From: DUOX01 sp050944015
GTDB taxonomy: Bacteria; Bacillota; Clostridia; Oscillospirales; Oscillospiraceae
Direction of reading: 5' to 3'
NCBI GenBank assembly: GCA_050944015.1
Contig: JBMNQG010000004.1
Coordinates: 1 to 64,000, forward strand
DNA length: 64,000 nt
A program made the translations under genes and the position numbers. Positions 15,829-24,935 of this stretch are shown here, in pieces. The notes under the pieces were generated by a model that saw only the letters and a program-made list of their open reading frames with translations, had not been told where the DNA came from and did not search any database. The first letter of the stretch is position 1; every line of letters starts with the position of its first letter.

Positions 15829-17585
15829 TCGGGTTCCTCCTCCCAGGAAGGCTCCGCCTCGTATTCCCCGTCATCGTATTCGCCGTATTCTTCCTCATAG
15901 CCGGTATTGCTGTGGTACTTGGAAGGCGGCTTTACTACGAAGCTGGCGTTTTGCCGGGTGTCTCCCGCCTTTATGAAGGCCAGCAGTGCCCAGCAGGAAA
16001 TTAGGCTGCTGCCGCCCCGGGAGACAAAGGGGAAGGTGACTCCCGTAAAGGGCAGAATGTCCAGGGAGCCGAAAACGTTCAGCGCCATCTGCACCATCAT
16101 CATGCTTACGGCGGCGCAGGAGGCGATAACGTAAAAGGAGGAGCGACCGTGGGTGGAGCTTTTAACGGCGAAGGCCGCCAGAAGGATTACGCCGAATACG
16201 GCGCATACGGCCACGATAAACCCCAGTTCCTCGCAGAGGAGGGCAAATACCATGTCCGTGTCAGCGGCCACAATTCCGCTCAGCCAGCCCCGCCCCGCCC
16301 CCTGGCCGAACATCCCGCCTGAAGCCGCCGCCGACAGGGCCCTTGTCTGCTGGTAGCCCGTGTCGTTGGCGTATTCCCAGACATGACCCCAGGTGGCAAA
16401 GCGCTGGGCAATGTGAGGCTTTACGGTGATGGCCAGAAAGCCAGCCAGGCCCGCTCCGGTTACGGCAAGAAATATGGTGGCGATATTGCCGGAACGCATG
16501 AAGGATATGACAAGAAAGGTGGCAAAAAATATCAGGGCGGTTCCGAAATCGCCCATAATCGCCAGGGCGCCCACGCAGACGGCGGAAAAGGCGATGAACA
16601 GAAAGAGGTTCCGGCCCATAAACAGCCTGTCCAGGGAGGCCGCCCCGGCGTAGATATAAGCTATCTTGACAAACTCCGAGGGCTGCAGGGAAAAACCCGC
16701 AATGTATATCCAGTTTTTTGCCCCGAAGACTTCCTCGCTCATCAGCAGGTTCAAAGCCAGCAGGGCGAGGGCGGCAAAGCCCGCAGGCCATCGGAGGGCC
16801 TTTGCCCTGCCCAGTTCACGAAGCCACCAGCCCAGGGCGATAAACAGGCCGATGCCCGCAAGCAGCAGGATTACCTGCTTTGTCATGTTTTCGGGCACGG
16901 AGGAGGCCGCCACTGACAGCCTCAAGGTGCTGAGCAGAAAGGCGATGGTTTCCGCCTCAAAGCCCGTTCGCCGTATGGAGCGCATTATAAGGTAGTAGCA
17001 CCACATGGCAATGGAGAGGGCGAGAAAGGCCAGCAGGATCCCTTGGGTATGTTCCGGTTCGGAGAAAACTCCATGCTGCAGGGCCAAAAGCAGCTGAAAT
17101 ATGGTAAGTATAAAAAAGCTGATGCCCGGCCTGATGAGCCTGCCCGGCTCCCTCCGCTGCCGGGAGAGGGAAAGGCGTTCCTCCTCGTTTAAGTCCATAA
17201 AATCCAGATGGACGCCGGCAAGGGTAAGCCGGTCACCGTCTTTCAGTTCCGCCGCGTCCACGCTCTCCCCGTTGACCTGGATCCCGCCCTTGGAGCCAAG
17301 GTCGTATACCGTCCATACGCCTTTGCCGTTGCGGATAAGTGCGGCGTGGCTGCGGGAGACGGTAGGGTAGGCCACGACTATATCTGAAAGGCGGGAGCGC
17401 CCTATGATGCATTCCCAGTGCCGCACGGGCACGGCGGTTCCGTCCGGCAGGCGAATGTATGCCCATATCTCCGGCTCGTAACGCTCCCGAAGCATGGAGC
17501 GGCCGCAGCGCACAAGCAGCCAGGCTGCCAGAAGGGGCAGCAGGTACCGGGAGAAAAGTATGATGTTTTGAGGGAAAACTTCCAC
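15825..17585 (-). CDS. FHA domain-FtsW/RodA/SpoVE (SEDS) fusion protein
   Basis: 586 aa starting at GTG 17585 (GGAGG 7 nt upstream). An N-terminal membrane segment (about 8-27) is followed by an FHA phosphothreonine-binding domain (about 42-130: IIGRSRLSDIV, VSRSHAALI, DLGSKGGIQVNGE). Then come about ten membrane helices of a SEDS peptidoglycan glycosyltransferase, with SLQPSEFVKIAYI, IMGDFGTALIFF and the C-terminal TGVTFPFVSRGGSSLIS. It ends in an acidic Tyr/Glu-rich tail. The FHA domain suggests control by Ser/Thr phosphorylation. It heads the envelope operon and overlaps the PBP gene. Confidence 0.93.
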   Translation of the reverse strand: MEVFPQNIILFSRYLLPLLAAWLLVRCGRSMLRERYEPEIWAYIRLPDGTAVPVRHWECIIGRSRLSDIVVAYPTVSRSHAALIRNGKGVWTVYDLGSKGGIQVNGESVDAAELKDGDRLTLAGVHLDFMDLNEEERLSLSRQRREPGRLIRPGISFFILTIFQLLLALQHGVFSEPEHTQGILLAFLALSIAMWCYYLIMRSIRRTGFEAETIAFLLSTLRLSVAASSVPENMTKQVILLLAGIGLFIALGWWLRELGRAKALRWPAGFAALALLALNLLMSEEVFGAKNWIYIAGFSLQPSEFVKIAYIYAGAASLDRLFMGRNLFLFIAFSAVCVGALAIMGDFGTALIFFATFLVISFMRSGNIATIFLAVTGAGLAGFLAITVKPHIAQRFATWGHVWEYANDTGYQQTRALSAAASGGMFGQGAGRGWLSGIVAADTDMVFALLCEELGFIVAVCAVFGVILLAAFAVKSSTHGRSSFYVIASCAAVSMMMVQMALNVFGSLDILPFTGVTFPFVSRGGSSLISCWALLAFIKAGDTRQNASFVVKPPSKYHSNTGYEEEYGEYDDGEYEAEPSWEEEPE

Positions 17586-17640
17586 CGGAAACCTCCTTTA
17601 TACTGGCAGAAACCGGGCTAGGTCTGCTTGAAAACATACC

Positions 17641-17670
17641 ATTATATCACTATTTTGCTGCTGTTGACAA
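17641..17670 (-). promoter_or_regulatory. Promoter of the envelope operon
   Basis: On the minus strand TTGTCA (17670-17665) and a perfect TATAAT (17646-17641) are 18 bp apart. Its -35 overlaps, on the opposite strand, the -35 of the rightward promoter at 17664-17692, so the two promoters would compete for polymerase. Confidence 0.75.
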
Positions 17671-17692
17671 GCCGAGGGGATTTATGTAAGAT
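17664..17692 (+). promoter_or_regulatory. Promoter giving a probably leaderless mRNA
   Basis: A consensus TTGACA (17664-17669) and TAAGAT (17687-17692) are 17 bp apart. The expected start point, about 7 nt after the -10, falls on or next to the ATG at 17699. No Shine-Dalgarno precedes that ATG. Confidence 0.7.
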
Positions 17693-17698
17693 GTCACT

Positions 17699-18055
17699 AT
17701 GGATGAAAAGACTAAAAAATGGATTATATTGTTTGGGGCATTGTTTATTGCCGGCTGCGGCGCTTTCCTGCTCCTGAAAAGCCTGGGCACCGGCGGAGCC
17801 ATTGCAAAAATTTACGTGGACGGGGAACTGATAGAGAGCATTGACTTAAACGCGGTGGTGCTGCCCTATGAGTTCACCGTGGAAAGTCCGAGAGGGTATA
17901 ACAAGGTTTTGGTGGAGCATGGCAGGATATCCGTAATCGAGGCCGACTGCCCGGACCACCTTTGCATAAAACAGGGCGCCATTGAAACCGACGCGATACC
18001 AATTGTCTGCCTGCCTCACCGCCTGGTGATAATGATAGAGGGGGTCAGCCCATGA
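17699..18055 (+). CDS. NusG domain II-containing membrane-anchored protein
   Basis: 118 aa. A hydrophobic N-terminal segment (about 9-27, WIILFGALFIAGCGAFLLL) is followed by a NusG-II-like domain (IYVDGELIESIDL, FTVESPRGYNKVLVEHGRI, DCPDHLCIKQGAI, PIVCLPHRLVI) ending with conserved DCPDxxCVxxG and CLPxxxxI motifs. Family members in Clostridia are usually next to Gx-transporter or redox/lipoprotein genes; function is not established. It overlaps the next gene by 4 nt. The start codon appears to coincide with the transcript start. Confidence 0.88.
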   Translation: MDEKTKKWIILFGALFIAGCGAFLLLKSLGTGGAIAKIYVDGELIESIDLNAVVLPYEFTVESPRGYNKVLVEHGRISVIEADCPDHLCIKQGAIETDAIPIVCLPHRLVIMIEGVSP

Positions 18056-18552
18056 ATATCCGGCGCTTGACCCTGATGGCGACCTTGGCCGCCGCAGCCC
18101 TGACCATATTCGTAGCGGAGTCACAGATACCTCCAGTAGTGCCCCTGCCCGGCATAAAACTGGGCCTTGCCAATATAATTACACTGGTGGCAATGTCCAT
18201 TCTCAGCCGGAGGGATGCGGGGCTTATTTTGGCCGTGCGGATAATTCTGGGCAGCATTTTTACAGGGAGCGTATCCTCCCTAATTTTCAGCCTGGCAGGG
18301 GGAGTGCTGGCCTTTGCCGTCATGGCTGCAGTTATCGGGCTTTTTCCAGAAAAGCTAATATGGGTTGTAAGCACTTTGGGCGCCATAGGCCACAACACAG
18401 GGCAGCTTATTGCGGCAGTTTTTGTAACCGGAACCCCGGGCATATTGATTTATGCCCCGGCACTTCTGGCCTCCTCCATAATAACCGGTGTTTTTACCGG
18501 CCTGGCGTCAATGTACCTGATCCGCAGCTTCAAAAAAATAGCGAATAAGTGA
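18052..18552 (+). CDS. Gx transporter family protein (heptaprenyl diphosphate synthase component I-like)
   Basis: 166-aa membrane protein with five or six hydrophobic segments and the family features VVPLPGIKLGLANIITLVAM and FSLAGGVLAFAVMAA. The ATG overlaps the NusG-II stop (ATGA). Annotation in databases varies between Gx transporter and component I of heptaprenyl diphosphate synthase; the glycine-rich, S-component-like fold favours a small-molecule uptake subunit. Substrate unknown. Confidence 0.82.
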   Translation: MNIRRLTLMATLAAAALTIFVAESQIPPVVPLPGIKLGLANIITLVAMSILSRRDAGLILAVRIILGSIFTGSVSSLIFSLAGGVLAFAVMAAVIGLFPEKLIWVVSTLGAIGHNTGQLIAAVFVTGTPGILIYAPALLASSIITGVFTGLASMYLIRSFKKIANK

Positions 18553-18906
18553 AGCGGTGACAAGCTCCATTATGCTTTTAGACGTTTGAAAAAGCAGAAA
18601 GTCTCGCAGGATTTACCTTTTTTCTGAACCTTTTGAATGTTACACGGCGAGCCCAAAGCGGAAATGGAAAAACCCATCCAGAAAGTTTCCAAAGGCTCCA
18701 GACCTCTTCAAGGGAGCTTTTTGTTTTTGTAGGAAAGTCCCGGCAGGAAATAATAGAAGGGCTAATGGAGAAAAAAGCTTATTCGGTACATAACCATAAA
18801 TATAATAGCACACCCCTTTGTTTTTTGTAATTATTTGTGTATTATAATAACAATTAATTGGAGTAAAATGTCTTTTAAATGAAGCTTTTTGGGGGTAAAT
18901 AAAAAA
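18553..18906. other. Intergenic region before trkA
   Basis: About 350 nt without a convincing gene. It holds a terminator-like hairpin at 18691-18727. Closer to trkA it becomes AT-rich, with a TATAAT at 18843-18848 that could be a -10, though the -35 (TTGTTT at 18818-18823, 19-bp spacing) is weak. A 65-codon frame at 18633-18830 has no ribosome site and a low-complexity product, so it was not called. Confidence 0.5.
18691..18727 (+). terminator. Probable terminator of the NusG-II/Gx transporter unit
   Basis: AAAGGCTCC pairs with GGGAGCTTT across a 12-nt loop, followed by TTGTTTTT. It lies about 140 nt after the Gx transporter stop. Confidence 0.5.
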
Positions 18907-20274
18907 ATGAGAATTGTCATTGTCGGCGCGGGCAAGGTTGGTTCCACCCTTGCCGACCAGCTCACAAGGGAAGGCCATGACATTATTGTTATCGATAATG
19001 ACCGGGATGTGGTCAGGAGACTGTCTGACGAGCTGGATGTGCTGACTGTTTACGGCAATGGCGCCAGCCTGGATGTGCAAAGGGACGCCGACGTGGAGGA
19101 CAGCGATTTGCTGATTGCAGTCACGTCCCAGGATGAACTGAATTTAATGTGCTGCATCCTTGCCAGGAAGCTGGGCTGCCAAAATACTATAGCCCGGGTC
19201 CGCAATCCCGAATACGCCCAGCAAAGTTATTTCCTCAAGGATGAGCTGGGGCTGTCCATGATTGTAAATCCCGAGTGGACTGCAGCCCGGGAGGTTTTCC
19301 GTCTGATGCAGTTTCCCGCATTCATGAAAAGGGACTCCTTTGCCAAGGGGAGAGTGGATATTGTTGAGCTACTCATAAAAGAAGGCGGCTTTCTGGACGG
19401 GGTGGTTCTCAGGGAACTGCACAAGAAGATGAGCATAAGGGTTCTCGTCTGCGCCGTCCAAAGGGATTCGGAAGTATTCATACCAGACGGCAACTTCCGG
19501 CTTGAGGCTGGAGACAAAATATATGTAACCGCACAGACGACCGACCTGGTGGAATTGACCAAGATAATCGGCGAGAAGAACTACAAGGCAAAAAACGTGC
19601 TGATAATTGGAGGCAGCCGCATAGCCGAGTATTTGACCCACATGCTGCTTAAGACGGGAACCCATGTTAAGATTATTGAAAAAGACTACGAGCGCAGCAT
19701 GTTTCTTGCGGAAACGTTCCCGGAAGCCACCATTATCAATGGCGACGGCTCAAGCCAGGAGGTGCTCAAGGCGGAAAACGCCGCTCAGGCTGATACCCTG
19801 ATAACTCTGACCAATATCGACGAGGAGAATCTTATCATCTCCTTTTACGCCAACCACATTGGTGTGCCCCAGGTTATTACGAAGGTAAACCGCACGGAAT
19901 ACATTGAGCTGTTCCAGAACAAGGGAATCGATAGAGCCTTCAGCCCGAAACTGATGTGTGCGGACAACATCGTGCGCTATGTCAGGGCCATGCAGAACAC
20001 CGAGGGAAGCTCGATTCTTTCCCTGCACCATCTCGTAAACGGACAAGTGCATGCCCTGGAATGCAACGTCACCGAAAAAACCCTCAATTTGGGGAAGACT
20101 TTGGCGGAAATACAGCTAAAACAAAATCTTCTTGTGGCGTGCATAAACCGTATGGGCAAGATAATTATCCCCAGCGGAAAAGACACCCTTCGCGTGAGGG
20201 ACACCGTCGTAGTGGTTACCGCCACCGACAGGGTAATTCTGGACCTCAACGACATATTTGTTCAGGAAGTATGA
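18907..20274 (+). CDS. trkA: Trk system potassium transporter TrkA
   Basis: 455-aa cytosolic regulatory subunit of Trk/Ktr potassium uptake with two RCK halves. RCK-N1 opens with VIVGAGKVGSTLADQL and the NAD-binding acid in VIDNDRD. The second half repeats this as VLIIGGSRIAEYLTHML with IEKDYER. RCK-C subdomains end each half. The ATG at 18907 has GGGGGT 8 nt upstream; the frame also opens at an upstream TTG without support. It sits directly before trkH, its membrane partner. Confidence 0.94.
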   Translation: MRIVIVGAGKVGSTLADQLTREGHDIIVIDNDRDVVRRLSDELDVLTVYGNGASLDVQRDADVEDSDLLIAVTSQDELNLMCCILARKLGCQNTIARVRNPEYAQQSYFLKDELGLSMIVNPEWTAAREVFRLMQFPAFMKRDSFAKGRVDIVELLIKEGGFLDGVVLRELHKKMSIRVLVCAVQRDSEVFIPDGNFRLEAGDKIYVTAQTTDLVELTKIIGEKNYKAKNVLIIGGSRIAEYLTHMLLKTGTHVKIIEKDYERSMFLAETFPEATIINGDGSSQEVLKAENAAQADTLITLTNIDEENLIISFYANHIGVPQVITKVNRTEYIELFQNKGIDRAFSPKLMCADNIVRYVRAMQNTEGSSILSLHHLVNGQVHALECNVTEKTLNLGKTLAEIQLKQNLLVACINRMGKIIIPSGKDTLRVRDTVVVVTATDRVILDLNDIFVQEV

Positions 20275-20278
20275 AACC

Positions 20279-21727
20279 ATGAATTACAGGATGATAAGAA
20301 ACGTTATCGGGCGCATTATGTGTACCGAAGCCGCCTTTATGGTGCCTGCTCTCCTTATCTCAGCATTTAATAATGAAGGCGGCGCGGTGAAGGGCTTTCT
20401 CATCACCATAGCCCTGTTGCTGGCTGCGGGGTTGCCTATGGCCCTTATTCGCAGGGCCGGAGGGAGTTTTTACGCCAGGGAGGGTTTTGTAGTAGTTGGC
20501 CTGGCCTGGCTCGTGGTATCCCTCTTTGGGGGATTGCCTTTTTTTATTAGCGGGGACATACCAAATTTTGTGGACTGCTTTTTTGAATCGGTGTCCGGTT
20601 TTACAACCACCGGCTCAAGCATATTGACGGACGTGGAGGCCATGCCCCGGGGGCATTTGTACTGGCGCAGCTTTACCCACTGGTTGGGCGGCATGGGGGT
20701 TTTGGTGTTCATTATGGCGCTGAGTCCCCTGACCCGGCGGGGCAGAGGAGACGAGATGCACCTGCTCAGGGCTGAAAGCCCCGGCGTAATTAAAGGCAAG
20801 CTGGTTCCTCACATGCACCAGTCGGCCGCGCTGCTGTACAAAATCTATATCGTCCTCACTATTGTACAGATTATTTTGCTGCTCCTTGGCGGAATCCCCC
20901 TGTTCGATGCCGTTACAATAACGCTTGGCACGGCGGGAACCGGTGGCTTTGCCATAAAAAACGACAGCATGATGTCATATAGCCCCTATGTTCAGGTGGT
21001 TACAACCGTTTTCATGATAATTTTTGCCACCAACTTCAATATTTTTTACTTTATCCTCATAAAAGAATTTAAAAAGTGCCTTAAAAACGAAGAGCTTAGG
21101 ACATATCTGGCAATCATCCTTGTCTCCATTGCCGCCATTACCATAAACATATCCTCCATGTACGGAAGCGTGGGGGAGGCCGTCAGGCATGCCGCTTTCC
21201 AGGTTGCGACCATAATCAGCACTACAGGTTACGCTTCCACGGATTTTGACCTGTGGCCGGAGTTTTCCAAGGCAATACTGCTTCTGCTCATGTTCATAGG
21301 CGCCATGGCCGGCTCCACCGGCGGCGGCATAAAGGTGATACGCATTCTTACGATGTTCAAGGCGGGAAAGAGGGCCATATACAAGGCCATCCACCCCAGA
21401 GGAGTAAAGCTGGTGCATTTGGACGGCGAGGTTATGGAAGACGGGACCGTCAGCTCCGTCCAGAACTACATGATGATATACTTCATCATCTTTTTCGCTA
21501 GCCTCCTGCTTGTCACAGTAGACGGCTTTTCCTTTGAAACCAACTTTACGGCGGTGGCCACATGCTTTAACAACGTGGGACCGGGCCTGGCGGGGGTCGG
21601 GCCGACCATGAACTTTTCGCAGTATTCCATGTTCAGCAAAATAGTGCTCAGCCTGGACATGCTCCTTGGCCGCCTTGAGCTTTTCCCCATGCTGATACTG
21701 CTTTCCCCGTTTACCTGGAAGAAATAA
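20279..21727 (+). CDS. trkH: Trk/Ktr potassium uptake channel subunit TrkH
   Basis: 482-aa potassium-translocating membrane subunit with four M1-P-M2 repeats. P-loop filter sequences are visible as SVSGFTTTGSS, GTAGTGGFAI, ISTTGYAS and CFNNVGPGL. The ATG at 20279 is 4 nt after the trkA stop, with AGGAAG inside the trkA end as ribosome site. Partner of TrkA. A bidirectional terminator follows. Confidence 0.95.
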   Translation: MNYRMIRNVIGRIMCTEAAFMVPALLISAFNNEGGAVKGFLITIALLLAAGLPMALIRRAGGSFYAREGFVVVGLAWLVVSLFGGLPFFISGDIPNFVDCFFESVSGFTTTGSSILTDVEAMPRGHLYWRSFTHWLGGMGVLVFIMALSPLTRRGRGDEMHLLRAESPGVIKGKLVPHMHQSAALLYKIYIVLTIVQIILLLLGGIPLFDAVTITLGTAGTGGFAIKNDSMMSYSPYVQVVTTVFMIIFATNFNIFYFILIKEFKKCLKNEELRTYLAIILVSIAAITINISSMYGSVGEAVRHAAFQVATIISTTGYASTDFDLWPEFSKAILLLLMFIGAMAGSTGGGIKVIRILTMFKAGKRAIYKAIHPRGVKLVHLDGEVMEDGTVSSVQNYMMIYFIIFFASLLLVTVDGFSFETNFTAVATCFNNVGPGLAGVGPTMNFSQYSMFSKIVLSLDMLLGRLELFPMLILLSPFTWKK

Positions 21728-21752
21728 ACAATAATCCCCCCCTTAGTGAAAC

Positions 21753-21790
21753 AAAAATGCCCCTTCATTTGAAAATGAAGGGGCATTTTT
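21753..21790. terminator. Bidirectional terminator between trkH and SPFH gene
   Basis: A perfect 16-bp stem (AAAAATGCCCCTTCAT with its complement) and a 6-nt loop, with five T on each strand's 3' side. It serves the convergent trkH and SPFH genes. Confidence 0.88.
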
Positions 21791-21915
21791 CAATTGGCTA
21801 TATAAACAAGCCGGTGACAATTGCTTCGCTGATAAGATGAGTTTTCACCCAATCCGGCCTCCTTTTTCAAAGGTGCGAATACACCCATTCGGGGCAAATC
21901 CCTCAGCTTCATGGC

Positions 21916-22842
21916 TTATCCTTTGCTTTTCGGATTTGCGCTCTCTTTCTCCGGGTCCACAAGGCTTTCTTTCAGTGCGGCCGCAAGGCCCACCAGCCCC
22001 TGTATTTCTGAAGGAATAATAATCTTTGTGGCCCTGCCGTTGGCGGCGGCAGCAAAGGCCTCCAGGGATTTCAGCTTTATGACCTCGTCGGAGGGGAAGC
22101 TCTCGTTAATCAGGCGAATGCCCTCCGCGGTGGCTTCCTGCACCTTGAGTATGGCTTCCGCCTGGCCCTCGGCCTCAAGAATGGCGGCCTGCTTTTTGGC
22201 GTCGGCCCGGAGGATGGCGCTTTCCTTTTCGCCCTCGGCGATAAGAATGGCGGCGGTTTTTTCGCCTTCCGCCTTGAGTATGGCCTCTCTCCGCTCACGC
22301 TCCGCCTTCATCTGCTTTTCCATGGCGTTTTGAATTTCCTTGGGCGGGAGAATATTCTTCAGCTCCACGCGGTTAATCTTGATGCCCCATGTGTCGGTGG
22401 CCTCGTCGATGATTACGCGCATTTTAGTGTTTATAATGTCCCTGGAGGTCAGGGTTTCGTCCAGCTCCAAATCGCCGATGATGTTACGCAGCGTGGTGGC
22501 AGTGAGGTTTTCAATGGCCATCATGGGGTTTTCCACGCCGTAGGTGAATAGTTTAGGGTCTGTTACCTCGAAAAACAGGACCGTGTCAATCTGCATGGTG
22601 ACGTTGTCCTTGGTGATGACGGGCTGGGGAGGGAAATCAACTACCTGCTCCTTAAGGGAGACCACCCTTGCAACCCTCTCGATGAAGGGGATTTTGAAAT
22701 GAATGCCCACAGTCCAGGTGGCGCTGTACGCGCCCAAACGCTCTATGACGTAAGCCTTGGCCTGTTGAACGACAATAATGTTCTTTACCAGAATAATTAT
22801 CAGAATTATGATGATTATCAGGGGGGCGATAAAAGACGGCAT
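21916..22842 (-). CDS. SPFH/band-7 (stomatin-like, QmcA type) membrane protein
   Basis: 308 aa. An N-terminal membrane segment (about 5-22) precedes an SPFH domain (QQAKAYVIERLGAYSATW, IPFIERVARVVSLKEQVVDF, KDNVTMQIDTVLFFEVTDP). A long charged coiled coil rich in EGEKxxAIL repeats (about 195-255) follows. Such proteins oligomerise in functional membrane microdomains. It follows the NfeD gene by 15 nt, the classic NfeD-stomatin pair. GGAGGT precedes the ATG. Confidence 0.93.
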   Translation of the reverse strand: MPSFIAPLIIIIILIIILVKNIIVVQQAKAYVIERLGAYSATWTVGIHFKIPFIERVARVVSLKEQVVDFPPQPVITKDNVTMQIDTVLFFEVTDPKLFTYGVENPMMAIENLTATTLRNIIGDLELDETLTSRDIINTKMRVIIDEATDTWGIKINRVELKNILPPKEIQNAMEKQMKAERERREAILKAEGEKTAAILIAEGEKESAILRADAKKQAAILEAEGQAEAILKVQEATAEGIRLINESFPSDEVIKLKSLEAFAAAANGRATKIIIPSEIQGLVGLAAALKESLVDPEKESANPKSKG

Positions 22843-22857
22843 AGTTTTACCTCCATT

Positions 22858-23331
22858 TCAGTTTACGGTGCTTGCGCTTGTTTCTTCCTCATCCGGGGTG
22901 CTTTTGGTTTTGGCGGGATAAACCATGAGTTTTACGCCCTCTATTCTCTCCACGGTGACAAGTGAGCCCTTTTCAATGACTGCGCCGGTCACGCTTCTTG
23001 CGGTCCACTGCCTGCCGTTTAATGAAACGGTGCCGGTGCCGGCAAGGTTGTCTATGGTTTCGGTGACAAAGCCGGACGCGCCGATAGCCCTGTCCGCGTT
23101 GGTGGGCTGCCTTTTGGCGTTGACGTATTTTTTAAAGAAAGGACGGGCGAACCATAAAACGACCAGAGAGACCACGAAAAACAGCACCACCTGCAGCCAA
23201 ATGCCCGCCCCCAGCGCCGCGCTTATCAGGGCGGCCAACGAGCCGGCGGCAAACCATATGGATGTCAGGCCGAGGGTAACTCCCTCGATAACAAGGAATA
23301 CTATGATTGCCGCCGTCCAGAAAGTGACCAT
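22858..23331 (-). CDS. NfeD family membrane protein
   Basis: 157 aa with three or four hydrophobic N-terminal segments (about 5-70) and a C-terminal OB-fold NfeD domain (GASGFVTETIDNLAGTGTV, NGRQWTARSV, KGSLVTVERIEGVKLMV). It is the short, protease-less form. It partners with the downstream SPFH protein in membrane microdomains. AAAGGAGG precedes the ATG at 23331. Confidence 0.92.
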   Translation of the reverse strand: MVTFWTAAIIVFLVIEGVTLGLTSIWFAAGSLAALISAALGAGIWLQVVLFFVVSLVVLWFARPFFKKYVNAKRQPTNADRAIGASGFVTETIDNLAGTGTVSLNGRQWTARSVTGAVIEKGSLVTVERIEGVKLMVYPAKTKSTPDEEETSASTVN

Positions 23332-23448
23332 TGATTACCTCCTTTCATGCATTTAATGGCTTATTGCGTCAGAAAGCGCAGTTTTTCCTATGTCAGATGA
23401 AAACTCTCGAAAATGAGGTTATTTTATCTTGCCTTGTTTAAAGCCTTA

Positions 23449-24729
23449 TTATTTAATGCGCACGGCTATGTCTTCCCGTTTCGGGCCGGTGGAGACTATG
23501 CGGATGGGAACCCCTATGCGCTCCTCAATGAAGTCCGCATAGGCCTTGGCCTGGGGAGGAAGGCTGTCGTAGTCCTTGCAGCCCCGGATGTTCGTTTTCC
23601 AGCCCGGAAGAACCTCGTAAACGGGCTTTGCCTTTGCCAGGAGAGGTGACACGGGGAACTTGGTGGTGATCTCGCCGTTGATTTCGTATCCCACGCACAC
23701 CTTTATCTCGTCAAGGTAGCCCAAAACGTCGATTGCCGTCAGCACCGCTTCGGTAGCCCCCTGAATGCGGCAGCCGTAGGCGGTGGCTACCGCGTCGAAC
23801 CAGCCCACGCGCCTGGGCCGGCCGGTGGTGGCGCCGTATTCGCCCCTGTCTCCGCCAAGGCGGCGCAGGGTTTCAGCCTCCTCGCCGAAAAGCTCAGTAA
23901 CGAATGCGCCGGCCCCCACCGCGCTGGAATAGGCTTTTGTGACGGCTATAATATCCTTTATCTCGTGGGGCGGCACCCCTATGCCCACGCAGCCGTAAGC
24001 CGCCAGCGTGTGGCTGGAGGTGACAAAGGGATAAATGCCCAGGTCCGTATCCCTTAGCGAGCCCAGCTGTCCTTCCAGAAGCACCTGCTTGCCCTCCTTA
24101 AGGGCGGACTGTACGACCTCCACCGCATCCCCCACATACGGGCGTATCAGTTCCCGCTGGCGCACCATTTCCTCAAAGAGCTCCTTGGGGTCGAGGAGAG
24201 GCTTTCGGTACAGGTGTTCCAGCAGGGTGTTTTTAATGGTGCACACGTTTTCAAGCCTGCTCATCAACAGCTCGTCATCGTAAAGTTCGCAGACCTGAAA
24301 GCCGATTTTTGCAAATTTATCGGAATAAAAGGGAGCAATGCCGGACTTTGTGGAGCCAAAGGACCTGGAGCCCAGACGCTCTTCCTCGTATGTGTCAAAG
24401 AGAATATGGTAGGGCATGACTACCTGAGCCCGTTCCGAAACCACAATTCGCGGCTTGGGCACGCCCTGCTCCAGCAGAGAGTTCAATTCGTTTATAAAGG
24501 CAGGTATGTTTAATGCCACGCCGTTGCCTATGACGTTTGTTATATGGGGATAGAACACGCCTGAAGGGAGACTGTGCAGGGCAAACCTGCCGTAATTGTT
24601 GATTATCGTGTGGCCTGCGTTGGCGCCGCCCTGAAAACGGACCACCATATCGGAATTTTCGGCCAGCATGTCTGTTATCTTGCCCTTGCCTTCGTCGCCC
24701 CAGTTGGCCCCCACTATTGCCTTTATCAT
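23449..24729 (-). CDS. purA: Adenylosuccinate synthetase
   Basis: 426-aa GTP-dependent enzyme joining IMP and aspartate, committing to AMP synthesis. The ATG at 24729 gives MIKAIVGANWGDEGKGKITDM with the P-loop GDEGKGK; GAGGTG lies 8 nt upstream. Other landmarks: GGANAGHTI, TTGRPRRVGWFDAV. The frame remains open far upstream but that part is not protein-like. A substrate-binding Arg/Gly signature and length match the family. Confidence 0.96.
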   Translation of the reverse strand: MIKAIVGANWGDEGKGKITDMLAENSDMVVRFQGGANAGHTIINNYGRFALHSLPSGVFYPHITNVIGNGVALNIPAFINELNSLLEQGVPKPRIVVSERAQVVMPYHILFDTYEEERLGSRSFGSTKSGIAPFYSDKFAKIGFQVCELYDDELLMSRLENVCTIKNTLLEHLYRKPLLDPKELFEEMVRQRELIRPYVGDAVEVVQSALKEGKQVLLEGQLGSLRDTDLGIYPFVTSSHTLAAYGCVGIGVPPHEIKDIIAVTKAYSSAVGAGAFVTELFGEEAETLRRLGGDRGEYGATTGRPRRVGWFDAVATAYGCRIQGATEAVLTAIDVLGYLDEIKVCVGYEINGEITTKFPVSPLLAKAKPVYEVLPGWKTNIRGCKDYDSLPPQAKAYADFIEERIGVPIRIVSTGPKREDIAVRIK

Positions 24730-24798
24730 GATTTCACCTCTAGGAAGATTATATGCCGGTGCCGTAAGGCACAGCATTATTACTATTACCCAATAATC

Positions 24799-24827
24799 AT
24801 CATATAGTACCGCCGCATATTTTGCAA
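24799..24827 (-). promoter_or_regulatory. Promoter of purA
   Basis: On the minus strand TTGCAA (24827-24822) and TATGAT (24804-24799) are 17 bp apart, giving a leader of about 65 nt. No purine riboswitch fold was recognised in that leader. Confidence 0.55.
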
Positions 24828-24935
24828 GTAAAAATAGGTCTTTACTTTCATGATTTAGTGTTATAAAATACGAAATGCAGATAAATATGGAAAAAGCGCG
24901 TAAAGCTTTACGCGATAAAACGGAGGCGGGCTCTG

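Noticed and set aside
18633..18830. 65-codon frame before trkA
   Set aside because: No Shine-Dalgarno; it spans a terminator-like hairpin.
24730..24935. Purine riboswitch or T-box upstream of purA or the YerC-like gene
   Set aside because: Only a small GTGCCGTAAGGCAC hairpin is seen; no conserved riboswitch core could be recognised.
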